Positions 51,009 through 60,084 of a stretch of 64,000 nt of DNA are shown piece after piece (within the stretch, counting starts at the first letter, position 1; each line of letters opens with the position of its first letter). Below the pieces are notes generated by a model. The model did not search any database. It was not told the origin of the DNA and saw only the letters and a list, made by a program, of their open reading frames with translations. The stretch is taken from the NCBI RefSeq assembly GCF_018398395.1, contig NZ_JAHCBF010000001.1, positions 558,001 through 622,000 of the forward strand, written 5' to 3'. The DNA comes from Croceicoccus gelatinilyticus (GTDB taxonomy: Bacteria; Pseudomonadota; Alphaproteobacteria; Sphingomonadales; Sphingomonadaceae). A program made the position numbers and the translations under genes.

Positions 51009-54000
51009 ATGAAGAAAATCCGTCAATCATTCCCATCCGTATGGTGTCTGATCGCTGCATTTTTGTTGCTGCAGTCGGTGCCGTCGTCGGTTTTGGCGCA
51101 GCCTGCCGCCTCTCCAGAGGCCAGCGCTTCCGATGCCAACCCCGCGCAGGTTCGCGAAGCGCAGATCCGCGATTTGATCGAAGGCGAATTAGACCCAGCT
51201 GTTTCTGCCGTGGAACTGCTGCAATTCTCGCTAACGGGGAAGGACGGGCTGCGGCTGCGGGTGGTGTCGCGCCTTATCCGCAATGATGACCTGTTCGATC
51301 GTGCTTCCGATGACCCGGCAATTCTCGAAAGCATTTCGCCGGAACAGGCACAGCTGGCTCTTGCCGAGGCTACGTTCCTTCGCCTGCCGCAAGATCGGCG
51401 TGAGCGGCTGCTCAAGGATCATGCCGCCCAGCACCAGGAATACCGGAAGGAACAGAACGAACGGCAATCGCAGGCCGATCGCGTTGCCCGGTTCTCGCAG
51501 GAACTGGCTGCTCTTCGCGATTTTCTTGATGGAAAGCCAGCCAATCCTGCTTTTCTGACAGCCAATCCCGCGGCGGTCGCAAACTTGCAGGCCGACAATT
51601 CCATCCTGTCCACGGCTACGCCGCAGCCCGGACCGGAGCCAGCGGTAGACGCACCGGTTGAGCAGCGGATTGCCTGGCTGCGAGCGCAGGTTCTGCTGGC
51701 CAAGCGGAAGATTGTCAGCCTGCCCGCCGACGAACTGTTCCGTCTTACCTCTGCCGCAGGACTGGATTCCGAGGCGGCTGACAGGATCGCGATTGCCGAG
51801 GCGAAACTCGACGAAGCGCGCATGCAACTCAACTCGGCAGAGCAGGCTGCATTGGATGCTGCCAGCGAGCATGAGCGGATCATCGCGAGCGAACGCGCGC
51901 GGCTGTTGCAGGTCAAAAAGGCCCAGGCACAGTTCCGCGCCGATCTGGCGCAGAGAGCGACGGAGCCGGACCGGATCACCGAGGAAGCACTGAGTTGGCG
52001 GCGCAGAATCATGGCCTCGGCAGATCGCCCCGCAGACGAAACTGACGATTTGTACGATGATCTCGTCGACGAACTGTCCCTCGTGCGCCGCCGTTTGCGA
52101 GAGGCGCTGAACCGGCCGGTCGATCCGGGCGTGCGCGCACTCCAGCCACCTGCACTCGATAATGCGCTTCAGCCCGGTGCTCCGGAAACGCAGGCCTTGA
52201 CCACGCAGGCCCGGGCCCTGGGGAGAGAGGCAGATGCCCTGCGTGCGGCCTACGCCAACCAGTTGTGGGAAGAACGTGCAGCGCTGCGTAATGCGATGGC
52301 CCTGTTGAACGACGCGCGGCTCGCCATGTTGGCGTCGATAAGTCCGGGCAAGCGGTCGCGCGTAACCGGTTTCGGGTCTGAAGGGGTGGCGCAGGTAAGG
52401 CGTGAGATCGCCGAGATCGTGCTGGAAGTCCGCTTCAACCTGCAGTCGTGGCAGCGCACTTTGACTGACCTGTCAAACCGGGTGGCACGGCCCAGTCCCG
52501 GCTTCGTGCTCTCCATGCTGAGAATACTGGTCCTGATTCTGGCATTTGCATGGTGGCGCAGGCGAGGGGACGCCATCCTGCTTCGTGCCCAACGTGAGGC
52601 GGCGAACCAGCGTCCGCGTACCATGGCACGGTCGGTCCAGACGGCGGCTTTGCGGATATGGCGCGGCATCCGCAAACCGCTCGACTGGCTCGTGCTGGTC
52701 GCATTGCTGTGGTGGCTTCTGCCCGAAGAACTGGCGCTGACCGGAAGCGACTTCATCTGGATCATCCTGTTCTGGTCACTCGCGACATTCACGCTGATTC
52801 GGCTGGTCAACGAACTGGCCAAGGGGCGTGGCAAGGAGGACCCGCGTGCGGCCTTGCGCTGGAAATCGCTGAAGCTTTTGGCCGGAAGCCTGCTGGTAAT
52901 CGGCTTGCTGCTCAACCTGACGCGGGCAAGCGTCGGGCGCGGCGCGATCTACAGTTGGGTTCAGACTAGCGCATGGATTCTCGTGCCCGTGGTGGCGATG
53001 CTGCTCGCCCACTGGTGGCGTGCGCGGATCGTCACCCTTGCCAAGGCCGAGGCCGGGGACAGCGCTCTGCTGCGCTGGGTCGGCAACGATCCGGGCGGGA
53101 TTGGCGGCAACGTGGCGCGGATTCTTGTGGGTGTCGTGCTGCTGCTGAAAGGGCTGCGCGCGATCATGGCGCGGCGCATTCGCGACGTGGCCCTGGTGCG
53201 CGAAATGCTCGATCAACGCGCGCGGCTCGTTGCCGAAAAACAGGTGGCCGAAGACAAGGCCAGCGGGCGGTTCCATCGTATTCCCGCAGAGGTGCGGGCC
53301 TATTTCGATCCTCACCGGCTTCCCGCGACATTGCGGCTAGACGATAGCAGGCCCGGTTATTCGCCGGTGCCGGACATTCCGCGCGGTTCGCTGACCCTGA
53401 TCGTCGGGGAGCGTGGTTTGGGCAAGTCCTCGATCCTCCACGACGTGACCGAGAAGATTGGCGATAATTGCGAAGTGGTCGCGCTGGAAGTTCCGGGGTG
53501 TCCGGGGCCGGACTATCTTGCCGAAATCAGCGAAAAGGTGATGGCAGGCGAAGGCAACGCGGACCGCGACGTGCTCGTCGTTCTGGACGATATCCAGCGG
53601 CTGATCGTGCCGGCCATCGGCGGGCTCGGCGCACTTGATCGGCTCATCACGATGGCGCGCGAAAGCGGGCCCAATTATCGCTGGATATTCACGGTCTCCG
53701 ACGCGTCGTGGCGCTTCTTGCAGCGGGCCCGCAGTGACCGGATCCTGTTCGATGCCATGATATCGCTACCACACTGGACTGCTGGCGAAATCAGGGCTCT
53801 GATTGAACGACGCACCGAACAGGCTGGTATCGATCCCGACTTCTCGGACATGGTCGATGATGGCGTTTTCGAATTCGGCGAGGAAGTGTCGCCGCTGGAA
53901 CGCAGGAAGCGCGGTTATTTCGAGCGGCTTACCGAGTATGTTTCGGGCAATCCGGCGATCGCACTGGATTATTGGCAACAATCGCTTTTCGTCGACGGGC

Positions 54001-54299
54001 GCAGCGGCACGATCACGGTGCGGACTTTCGATACACCTCCGGTGGAGAAGCTGGCCGCGCTGCCGATGCCTGCGTTGTTCGTCCTTCGCGCCTTGTTGCA
54101 GATGGACTTTGCCAATGCCGACATGATCCGGGCCAGCACCGATCTTTCCGCGATGCAGGTGACCGATGCCTTGCGCCGGCTTGAGCGGATCGGGACTGTC
54201 GTCTGCCATGATGGCAAGTACCAGATTGCACTGCACTGGTGGATGGAAGCGGTCAGGCTGCTGGCGCGCCAGAACCTGATCGTGCGGGAGAAGTCGTGA
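51009..54299 (+). CDS. MscK-like membrane protein with C-terminal P-loop NTPase and winged helix
   Basis: An unusual 1096-residue protein. A signal peptide (IRQSFPSVWCLIAAFLLLQS, ending SSVLAQ) leads to a long periplasmic helical region (about 35-490), Ala/Gln/Glu-rich and coiled-coil-like. About six membrane helices follow (near 497, 557, 580, 620, 647 and 696). The cytoplasmic part has Walker A GERGLGKSS (800-808, Lys806), Walker B VLVVLDDI (855-862), and a helical lid (WTAGEIRALIERR). A winged-helix-like region (about 1020-1075, MQVTDALRRLERIGTVV) ends it. It lacks an MscS pore domain; that is encoded by the next gene, coupled by TGATG. Start at 51009 gives the signal; GTG at 50922 is possible. 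Homology is by motif reading. Confidence 0.8.
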   Translation: MKKIRQSFPSVWCLIAAFLLLQSVPSSVLAQPAASPEASASDANPAQVREAQIRDLIEGELDPAVSAVELLQFSLTGKDGLRLRVVSRLIRNDDLFDRASDDPAILESISPEQAQLALAEATFLRLPQDRRERLLKDHAAQHQEYRKEQNERQSQADRVARFSQELAALRDFLDGKPANPAFLTANPAAVANLQADNSILSTATPQPGPEPAVDAPVEQRIAWLRAQVLLAKRKIVSLPADELFRLTSAAGLDSEAADRIAIAEAKLDEARMQLNSAEQAALDAASEHERIIASERARLLQVKKAQAQFRADLAQRATEPDRITEEALSWRRRIMASADRPADETDDLYDDLVDELSLVRRRLREALNRPVDPGVRALQPPALDNALQPGAPETQALTTQARALGREADALRAAYANQLWEERAALRNAMALLNDARLAMLASISPGKRSRVTGFGSEGVAQVRREIAEIVLEVRFNLQSWQRTLTDLSNRVARPSPGFVLSMLRILVLILAFAWWRRRGDAILLRAQREAANQRPRTMARSVQTAALRIWRGIRKPLDWLVLVALLWWLLPEELALTGSDFIWIILFWSLATFTLIRLVNELAKGRGKEDPRAALRWKSLKLLAGSLLVIGLLLNLTRASVGRGAIYSWVQTSAWILVPVVAMLLAHWWRARIVTLAKAEAGDSALLRWVGNDPGGIGGNVARILVGVVLLLKGLRAIMARRIRDVALVREMLDQRARLVAEKQVAEDKASGRFHRIPAEVRAYFDPHRLPATLRLDDSRPGYSPVPDIPRGSLTLIVGERGLGKSSILHDVTEKIGDNCEVVALEVPGCPGPDYLAEISEKVMAGEGNADRDVLVVLDDIQRLIVPAIGGLGALDRLITMARESGPNYRWIFTVSDASWRFLQRARSDRILFDAMISLPHWTAGEIRALIERRTEQAGIDPDFSDMVDDGVFEFGEEVSPLERRKRGYFERLTEYVSGNPAIALDYWQQSLFVDGRSGTITVRTFDTPPVEKLAALPMPALFVLRALLQMDFANADMIRASTDLSAMQVTDALRRLERIGTVVCHDGKYQIALHWWMEAVRLLARQNLIVREKS

Positions 54300-55207
54300 T
54301 GTTCGCAAATGCACGCATCCTAAGGTTCGCCGCCTTGTGGTTGGCTTGCGCGCTGATGGCCCGCCCGGCGTTTGCGCAGGGCGATATCGACGTCAATACG
54401 ATCAGCAGGCTTGCCGATATTGTCCGCTGGGGCGGTGTCATTACCTCGATCTTCGTAATTGCGGGCGCCTGGGCGCTGCTTCGCCTGCTCGGCCGCTTTG
54501 TCGCGGCGTTCGGCACCGAATTTTCATCGCGACGCCTGACCCTTCACAAGATTTCGACGATCGGCCAATTCGTCGTCTACGTGGCAACGACGGCCATCGT
54601 GCTGCTTCTGTCCTTCCGCTTTGACGAGACCACCCTAGCTGTCATCGGCGGCACCGTGGCGGTCGCGGTCGGCTTTGCGATGAAGGACCTCGTCGCCTCG
54701 TTCATCGCGGGCGTCATCGTAATGCTCGACCGGCCCTTTCAGGTGGGCGACAGGGTCATGTTCGGCGGAGAGTACGGCGACATCACGGCGATCGGTCTGC
54801 GTTCGGTGCGCATGCAGACGCTGGACGACAACACCGTGACGATCCCGAACAGCAAGTTTTTGAGCGATGTGACTTCGTCGGGCAACTACGGCGCGCTCGA
54901 TATGCAGGTCGTCATGGATTTCCATATCGCGGCGGATCAGGACATCGAGCGGGCGAGGGACATCCTGAACGAAGCAGTGCTGTCCAGCCGGTTCGTGTTT
55001 CTTTCGAAGCCAGTGGTCATCCTGATCAACCAGTGGGTGACGGATCATCTCGTGGGCGTCAGATTGCGGGTGAAGGCCTATGTTCTCGATACCCGGTTCG
55101 AAAAGGCGTTTGAATCCGATGTTAACTTGCGGGCGCTTCGGGCTTTCCAGAACGAGGGCATTGCCACGCCTGCAGGTTCGTTCGGCGTATCCCGCCAATC
55201 GGCGTAA
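54299..55207 (+). CDS. Small-conductance mechanosensitive channel (MscS family)
   Basis: A 302-residue MscS channel. A signal-like N-terminus (ILRFAALWLACALMARPAFA) is followed by helices at WGGVITSIFVIAGAWALLRL and IGQFVVYVATTAIVLLLSF, then the pore helix VIGGTVAVAVGFAMKDLVAS. The beta domain has RPFQVGDRV, GDITAIGLRSVRMQTLDDN and TIPNSKFLSD, the standard MscS signature. ATG overlaps the TGA of the NTPase gene by one base. The pore has Gly/Ala packing as in MscS. It probably releases solutes on membrane tension, and the coupling suggests its gating may be tuned by the NTPase protein. Confidence 0.92.
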   Translation: MFANARILRFAALWLACALMARPAFAQGDIDVNTISRLADIVRWGGVITSIFVIAGAWALLRLLGRFVAAFGTEFSSRRLTLHKISTIGQFVVYVATTAIVLLLSFRFDETTLAVIGGTVAVAVGFAMKDLVASFIAGVIVMLDRPFQVGDRVMFGGEYGDITAIGLRSVRMQTLDDNTVTIPNSKFLSDVTSSGNYGALDMQVVMDFHIAADQDIERARDILNEAVLSSRFVFLSKPVVILINQWVTDHLVGVRLRVKAYVLDTRFEKAFESDVNLRALRAFQNEGIATPAGSFGVSRQSA

Positions 55208-55321
55208 AGGGCTGGAGCCTGGATTTGGGAATGCCCTGCGCCTAGCACTTAGGGGAATTCAGTCCGGTCAATTTCCTGCCTAGCCTTACGCTCAAAGCGA
55301 AAAGGCGGGAGAGTAATCAGG

Positions 55322-56668
55322 ATGGGTGCCGACAGCTTCAGGATCGACCCTGCATGGTATTGGTCGCGGGAGCGGGCGCAGGCCGAATGGGACGCGGTCT
55401 GGACGCGCACATGGCACATGGGCCCGCGTGAGGAAGACCTGCCCGAGGGAGGCGATGTCTTCATCCATTCGCTGGGGCCGGAAAGCCTGCTTTTCGTGCG
55501 CCGAGACGATGACAGCGTTCGCGGTTTCTACAACGTGTGCCGCCATCGCGGAAACCGGTTGCTGCTGGGCCCTGACGGTCCGGCCTACGCGCAAAACTTC
55601 ACCTGCGCTTTTCACGGCTGGGTCTACGATCTCGACGGAAAGCTGGGCCACGTGCCCTATCGCGAACGGTTCGATTCAGCGAAGATCGAAAATGCTGCCT
55701 GCACGTCGCTGCGCGGCTTCAGGACCGAGAGTTTTGCGGGCTGGATCTGGTTCACCCTAGACGATGACGCGATGCCCCTGCGCGAGTTTCTCGGCCCCCT
55801 TGCAGAGCGGCTCGAAGGCTACCGGATGGAGCGAGCGACGATCGTCGATTACAAGACGTTCGAATTCGGCTGCAACTGGAAGACGACGTTCGACGCGTTC
55901 AACGAAAGCTACCACTTCCAGTCGCTGCATCCCGAAATCCTCGCCTGGGGCAACGAGGATGCCCCCATCGCGCTGCAGGGCATCCACAGCTTCATGTACA
56001 ACGAGTACGGCAGCCCCAGCGCCCTGTTCCCCGAGCAGGACAAGCTGAACCCCGCGCTAGAGGCTCTGCTCGAAGCCAGCGGTATCGATCCGGCGACTTT
56101 CCCCGGCAAGGCAACCGATGTGCGCCGCGCGGTGCAGGAGGCCAAGCGAAGCCAGCAGGACGGCAGCGTCTTTCCTTACGCCAGCCTCAGCGACGGGCAG
56201 TTGAGCGATGCCTATCACTTCATGCTGTTCCCCAGCCTGCACTTCAATCTCTTCCCCGAGTTCTACGTCGCCATGCGCTATCGCCCGCATCCCAGCGGCG
56301 ATCCGGAGAAGATGTACTTCGACTTCATCATGTGCGCGCCCTTGCAGGAGGGCGAGAAAGTCGCCCCTTACGAGCACAAGGTCGTGCGCGGCGGTGAACA
56401 GGAAGTGGGCGAGGTGCTGGAATGGGGCGTGCGGTCGCACCCTGTCGTCAACCAAGTGCTGGGGCAGGACGTCGACCTTGTCGAGCACGTCCAGAAAGGC
56501 ATGCATTCGAAGGGTTTCGCCGCCCCGATCCTGAGCAGTGACGAGCGCCGGCTGGAGCATTTCCATCGCAATGTCGACGCGCTGATCAACGGCGCGTCGC
56601 TGGCAGAACTTATGGCTGACAATCCGGTCGAAGAAGAGCCTACGAGTGGCGGTAAGGTAAGGGTTTAA
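55322..56668 (+). CDS. Rieske aromatic ring-hydroxylating oxygenase, alpha subunit
   Basis: A 448-residue Rieske oxygenase. Rieske motif CRHRGNRLL (Cys-x-His) and CAFHGWVYDLDG (Cys-x-x-His) at about 75-105; iron-binding site FDAFNESYHFQSLHPE. It resembles the other large Rieske oxygenases here (40787 and 42146) in size and layout. A SnoaL-like protein gene follows 5 bases later. Shine-Dalgarno-like GGGAGAG lies upstream of the ATG. Its substrate is unknown; ring hydroxylation is the expected reaction. Confidence 0.9.
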   Translation: MGADSFRIDPAWYWSRERAQAEWDAVWTRTWHMGPREEDLPEGGDVFIHSLGPESLLFVRRDDDSVRGFYNVCRHRGNRLLLGPDGPAYAQNFTCAFHGWVYDLDGKLGHVPYRERFDSAKIENAACTSLRGFRTESFAGWIWFTLDDDAMPLREFLGPLAERLEGYRMERATIVDYKTFEFGCNWKTTFDAFNESYHFQSLHPEILAWGNEDAPIALQGIHSFMYNEYGSPSALFPEQDKLNPALEALLEASGIDPATFPGKATDVRRAVQEAKRSQQDGSVFPYASLSDGQLSDAYHFMLFPSLHFNLFPEFYVAMRYRPHPSGDPEKMYFDFIMCAPLQEGEKVAPYEHKVVRGGEQEVGEVLEWGVRSHPVVNQVLGQDVDLVEHVQKGMHSKGFAAPILSSDERRLEHFHRNVDALINGASLAELMADNPVEEEPTSGGKVRV

Positions 56669-56672
56669 ATCT

Positions 56673-57131
56673 ATGTCGCGAAAGGAAAACATCGACCTGC
56701 TGAACCGCTATTTTCAGCACATGCACGATGGCGAATGGGCCGAGGCGGAGGCGATGTATCACGACGATATCGTGGTCCATATGCTTGGCACGACACCGGC
56801 ATCGGGCAGGCTCGACGGCAAGGCGATGGTCACCGACGACCTTATTGCCGAAAAGGTCCACGGTGCGCTGGTGCCCGAAGGGATCGCCTTTGCGCGGCGC
56901 TGGAAGGTCATGTGCGCGGACGACGAGCGTGTCGTCGCGATCATGGAGGGAGGCGGCCCGACCAAGGCCGGTGACCTTTACGACCAGACCTACTGCGAGA
57001 TTTTCCGGTTCAAGGACGGCAGGATCATCGAGATGCATGCCTTCTTTGATACAGCGCTGGCGGAGCGGGCGCTGTTCGACAACCCGCTTGCCACTCCGCG
57101 TGAGCCCGGATCGGCCCGCATGGATTACTGA
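56673..57131 (+). CDS. SnoaL-like (NTF2-fold) protein paired with a Rieske oxygenase
   Basis: A 152-residue NTF2-fold protein. Features are LLNRYFQHMHDGEWAEAEAM, the strand YCEIFRFKDGRIIEMHAFFD, and a short C-terminal tail, typical of SnoaL/ketosteroid-isomerase-like cyclases. It follows the Rieske gene with only 4 bases between, so it is surely co-transcribed. True Rieske beta subunits also have the NTF2 fold, so it could be a divergent beta-like partner or an isomerase acting on the product. Asp and His residues are present but the catalytic set is not certain. Confidence 0.85.
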   Translation: MSRKENIDLLNRYFQHMHDGEWAEAEAMYHDDIVVHMLGTTPASGRLDGKAMVTDDLIAEKVHGALVPEGIAFARRWKVMCADDERVVAIMEGGGPTKAGDLYDQTYCEIFRFKDGRIIEMHAFFDTALAERALFDNPLATPREPGSARMDY

Positions 57132-57136
57132 AGGGA

Positions 57137-57167
57137 AGGGCGGTCCGGACAATCGCCTGACCGCCCT
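57137..57167. terminator. Bidirectional hairpin between convergent genes
   Basis: AGGGCGGTC (57137-57145) pairs perfectly with GACCGCCCT (57159-57167) with a 13-base loop. It lies between the stops of the SnoaL-like gene (57131) and the M3 peptidase gene (57174). No T-run, but position and stem fit termination. Confidence 0.65.
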
Positions 57168-57173
57168 GCCTGA

Positions 57174-59339
57174 TCAGTCGGTCTCGTCGAGCAGGCCGCG
57201 CTGACGCAGCATCGGTTCGACTTCGGGGTCCTTGCCGGTCATGGCGCGGAAAGCCGCACCGTAATCGACTGTGCCGCCGCGCGACAGGACGGTGGCACGG
57301 AAGCGGTCCCCATTGGCGCGGGTCATGCCGCCATGTTCGTCGAACCACTCACCCGTGTCAGCCGAGAGCATCTCCGTCCACAGGTAGGCGTAGTAGCCGG
57401 CCGAGTATCCGCCCGACCAGATGTGGCGGAAGTAGCTGGTGCGATAGCGCGGCGGCACGAGGTCCGTGTGCAGCGGGTTCGCTTCCAGCGCGGCAGCCTC
57501 GAAGCCGTTGACGTCTTCGGGCACCTTGCCGTCGGGAAGGGTGTGCCAGTCCATGTCGAGCATGGCCGCGGCCAGCGTTTCGCCCAAGGCGTAACCCTGG
57601 TTGAAGGTCTGCGATTCCTGGACCTTGGTCAACAGGTCGGCAGGCATCGGCGCGCCGGTTTCGTAGTGCTTGGCGTAGTTGGCAAGCACGGTCGGCTCCA
57701 TCGCCCACTTCTCGTTCGCCTGCGACGGATACTCGACGAAGTCGCGCGCGACAGCCGTTCCTGAAAGCGAAGGGTACTTCTGGTCCGCGAACAAGCCGTG
57801 AAGAGCATGGCCGAATTCGTGGAACATCGTCGTCACGTCATCGAATGTCGCCAGCGCCGGTTCGCCAGCGGCAGGCGGTGCGATGTTGAGCACGTTATAG
57901 ATGACCGGCTTTTCACCATAGAGATGCGACTGCGATACGAAGCTCGACATCCAGGCCCCGCCGCGCTTGTTGTCGCGCTTGAAGGGGTCGAAATAGAACA
58001 GCGCCAGTTCAGACCCGTCCGCGTCGAACACGGTGTAGACCGAGACGGTCGAGTGCCAGGTCGGGATATCGGCGCGCTTCTTGAAGGTCAGGCCGTAGAG
58101 CTTGTTGGCGGCATAGAACACGCCGTCTTCCAGCACGCGGTCGACCTGAAAGTAAGGCTTGATCTGCCCTGCATCGAGATCGAACTTCTTGGCGCGGACC
58201 TTCTGGGCGTAGAAGTCCCAGTCATAGGGTTCGACAGAGAAGTTCTTGCCCTCGGCAGCGATCTCTTCGTTGATCGCGGCGGCCTCGCGCAGCTGTGCCT
58301 TGGCGGTCGGACCGGCAAGGCCCTTCATGAACTCGATCGCGGTCTGCGGATCGCCGGCCATACGGTCGTACATCTGGTAGCTGGCAAAGTCCGGCTCACC
58401 GAACAGCGCGGCCTTCTGCGCGCGCAGGGTGGCAAGCTGCCTGATGATCCCGCGCGTGTCGGTGGCGCTGCCGTCGGACGTGCGGTTCCAGCTCTTCTCG
58501 AACAGTTCGCGGCGCGTGTCGCGATTGGTGAGAGAGTCGAGCTTGGGCTGCTGCGTCGTGTTCTGGAGTGTGATGATCTCCTTCCCGTCGAGCCCGCGTT
58601 CATGCGCGGCCTGCGCGGCAGCGGCGATTTCGGCCTCGCTGAGACCGGCGAGCGCGGCGCGGTCGGCAACGACGAGCGCCTGGTACTTGTCGGCCTCGGT
58701 CAGCGTCTGCGAGAACTTCGTGCTGAGCGAGGAGAGCGTCGTGTTGATCTCGCGAAGCTGCGCCTTGGCGTCGGGCGACAGCTTGGCACCGGCGTGGACG
58801 AAGTCCTCGTAAGTGCGCTCCAGCAGCGCCTTGTCCTCGCCGGTCAGGTTCATCGTGGCGCGCGTGTCATAGACGGCCTGCACACGCTGGAAGATCGCGT
58901 CGTTGAGGTAGAGCGCATCGCTATGGGCGGCGAGCTTGGGCGAGAGTTCTGCATCGATGGCGTCGAGCGTGTCGTTCGTCACCGTGCCGGTCTTGACCGA
59001 GAAGACCGAACGGGCGCGGTCCAGCATGCGGCCGGTCTTTTCGAGCGCGATGATCGTGTTGTCGAAGGTGGGCGCTGCAGGGTCGTTGGCAATCGCGGTC
59101 CATTCGGCGCGCTGGATCGCCATGCCCTGCTCGATCGCGGGCTTGAAGTCGGCGTCGGCGATGCGGGTGAAATCGGGGGCGTGGAAGGGCAGGGCCGAGG
59201 GCTGGGCGAAGATGCCGGTGCCTTCAGGGATCGCGGTCGCTTCAGTCGCGGTGGCCATGGTCGTGTCCGTCGTGGTGGTGCAGGCGCCTAGGCTGGCGAC
59301 GCAAAGCGCCGTGCCGATCAGCAGAACCGGTTTGTACAA
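57174..59339 (-). CDS. dcp: M3-family lipoprotein metallopeptidase (Dcp-like peptidyl-dipeptidase)
   Basis: A 721-residue zinc peptidase, probably periplasmic. It begins with a lipoprotein signal LYKPVLLIGTALCVASLGAC (lipobox LGAC), so it is likely anchored to a membrane. The M3 zinc motif is MFHEFGHALHGLF (HExxH with the third ligand further on). Length fits Dcp (about 680-700). The start is TTG at 59339: GGAGA lies eight bases upstream, and it opens directly on the signal; longer frames carry Arg/Pro-rich leader. The DxxGELALFYFDPFKR segment is also family-typical. Dipeptide release from peptides is the expected role. Confidence 0.9.
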   Translation of the reverse strand: MYKPVLLIGTALCVASLGACTTTTDTTMATATEATAIPEGTGIFAQPSALPFHAPDFTRIADADFKPAIEQGMAIQRAEWTAIANDPAAPTFDNTIIALEKTGRMLDRARSVFSVKTGTVTNDTLDAIDAELSPKLAAHSDALYLNDAIFQRVQAVYDTRATMNLTGEDKALLERTYEDFVHAGAKLSPDAKAQLREINTTLSSLSTKFSQTLTEADKYQALVVADRAALAGLSEAEIAAAAQAAHERGLDGKEIITLQNTTQQPKLDSLTNRDTRRELFEKSWNRTSDGSATDTRGIIRQLATLRAQKAALFGEPDFASYQMYDRMAGDPQTAIEFMKGLAGPTAKAQLREAAAINEEIAAEGKNFSVEPYDWDFYAQKVRAKKFDLDAGQIKPYFQVDRVLEDGVFYAANKLYGLTFKKRADIPTWHSTVSVYTVFDADGSELALFYFDPFKRDNKRGGAWMSSFVSQSHLYGEKPVIYNVLNIAPPAAGEPALATFDDVTTMFHEFGHALHGLFADQKYPSLSGTAVARDFVEYPSQANEKWAMEPTVLANYAKHYETGAPMPADLLTKVQESQTFNQGYALGETLAAAMLDMDWHTLPDGKVPEDVNGFEAAALEANPLHTDLVPPRYRTSYFRHIWSGGYSAGYYAYLWTEMLSADTGEWFDEHGGMTRANGDRFRATVLSRGGTVDYGAAFRAMTGKDPEVEPMLRQRGLLDETD

Positions 59340-59613
59340 GGAAAAGTCTCCGCAAGCATGCGTTTTCGATGGCCGCGGGAGGGACCGTGGCCGGGGGGAT
59401 TGATGGGTCGGATTGCCGGGCCAGAAGGCCCGGTCAGGATCGACCGAGCGCGCACAGATCATATTTCCGTATCAATTGAAACCGGTTTGCGGCGGACAGT
59501 ACTTTTGAGTGAGCCGAATGCAGGCAAGCATTGGACCGAACTTTTCCACCATTCGGCGCAAAACCGCAGTTTCCCGCTTGCGGCGCGGGCCCAGTTGTGA
59601 TTCTGGTAACCTT

Positions 59614-59961
59614 ATGTCCTCGAACAACCTCACATCGCTTGGTCGGCGCCGCAAGGTGGCTGCACGGCCGCATCTGCCGAAGCGCCGCTTCGGACGGGTC
59701 GCTGCGGTTGCTTCGTTGATCTTCCTCGGCGCTCTCATGCTGGTCGGCCCGACCGGCGTTCGCGCGTGGAGCGAGTCTGCGCGCATGCTCGATCAGCGTG
59801 AAATGGAATTGTCCGCACTGCAGGCAGAGCGGGACCGGATTGCGAACCGCGTCGAGCTGCTGGATCCGGCCCATGCCGACCCCGATCTCGTGGGGGAATT
59901 GCTGCGCAGCAACCTGAATGTTGCGCATCAGGATGAACTGGTTTTGTCGCGAGACGACTGA
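59614..59961 (+). CDS. ftsB: FtsB/DivIC-like septum formation initiator
   Basis: A 115-residue bitopic cell-division protein. A cytoplasmic basic tail (GRRRKVAARPHLPKRRFGR) precedes one transmembrane helix (VAAVASLIFLGALMLVGPTG) and a short coiled coil (DQREMELSALQAERDRIANR), then LGELLRSNLN-like end. It fits FtsB/DivIC, which joins the FtsL-FtsQ complex. I chose the ATG at 59614; the frame upstream to 59509 has no FtsB-like content. It lies upstream of pdhA, as in many alphaproteobacteria, with a 123-base gap. Confidence 0.88.
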   Translation: MSSNNLTSLGRRRKVAARPHLPKRRFGRVAAVASLIFLGALMLVGPTGVRAWSESARMLDQREMELSALQAERDRIANRVELLDPAHADPDLVGELLRSNLNVAHQDELVLSRDD

Positions 59962-60084
59962 CCTTTTTCCAAATCGGTTAAATCAGTCACTACCCTTGTG
60001 CGCCGGGGGGTCCCGACCCTATACGGCGGATGAACGTGCGCACCTCCCTCCCTCGCGCGTAACGTCAGAACAGAGGTACATCGA

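Noticed and set aside
57798-59291. A 497-codon plus-strand frame in the M3 peptidase gene
   Set aside because: Antisense of HExxH-containing M3 peptidase; composition low in complexity.
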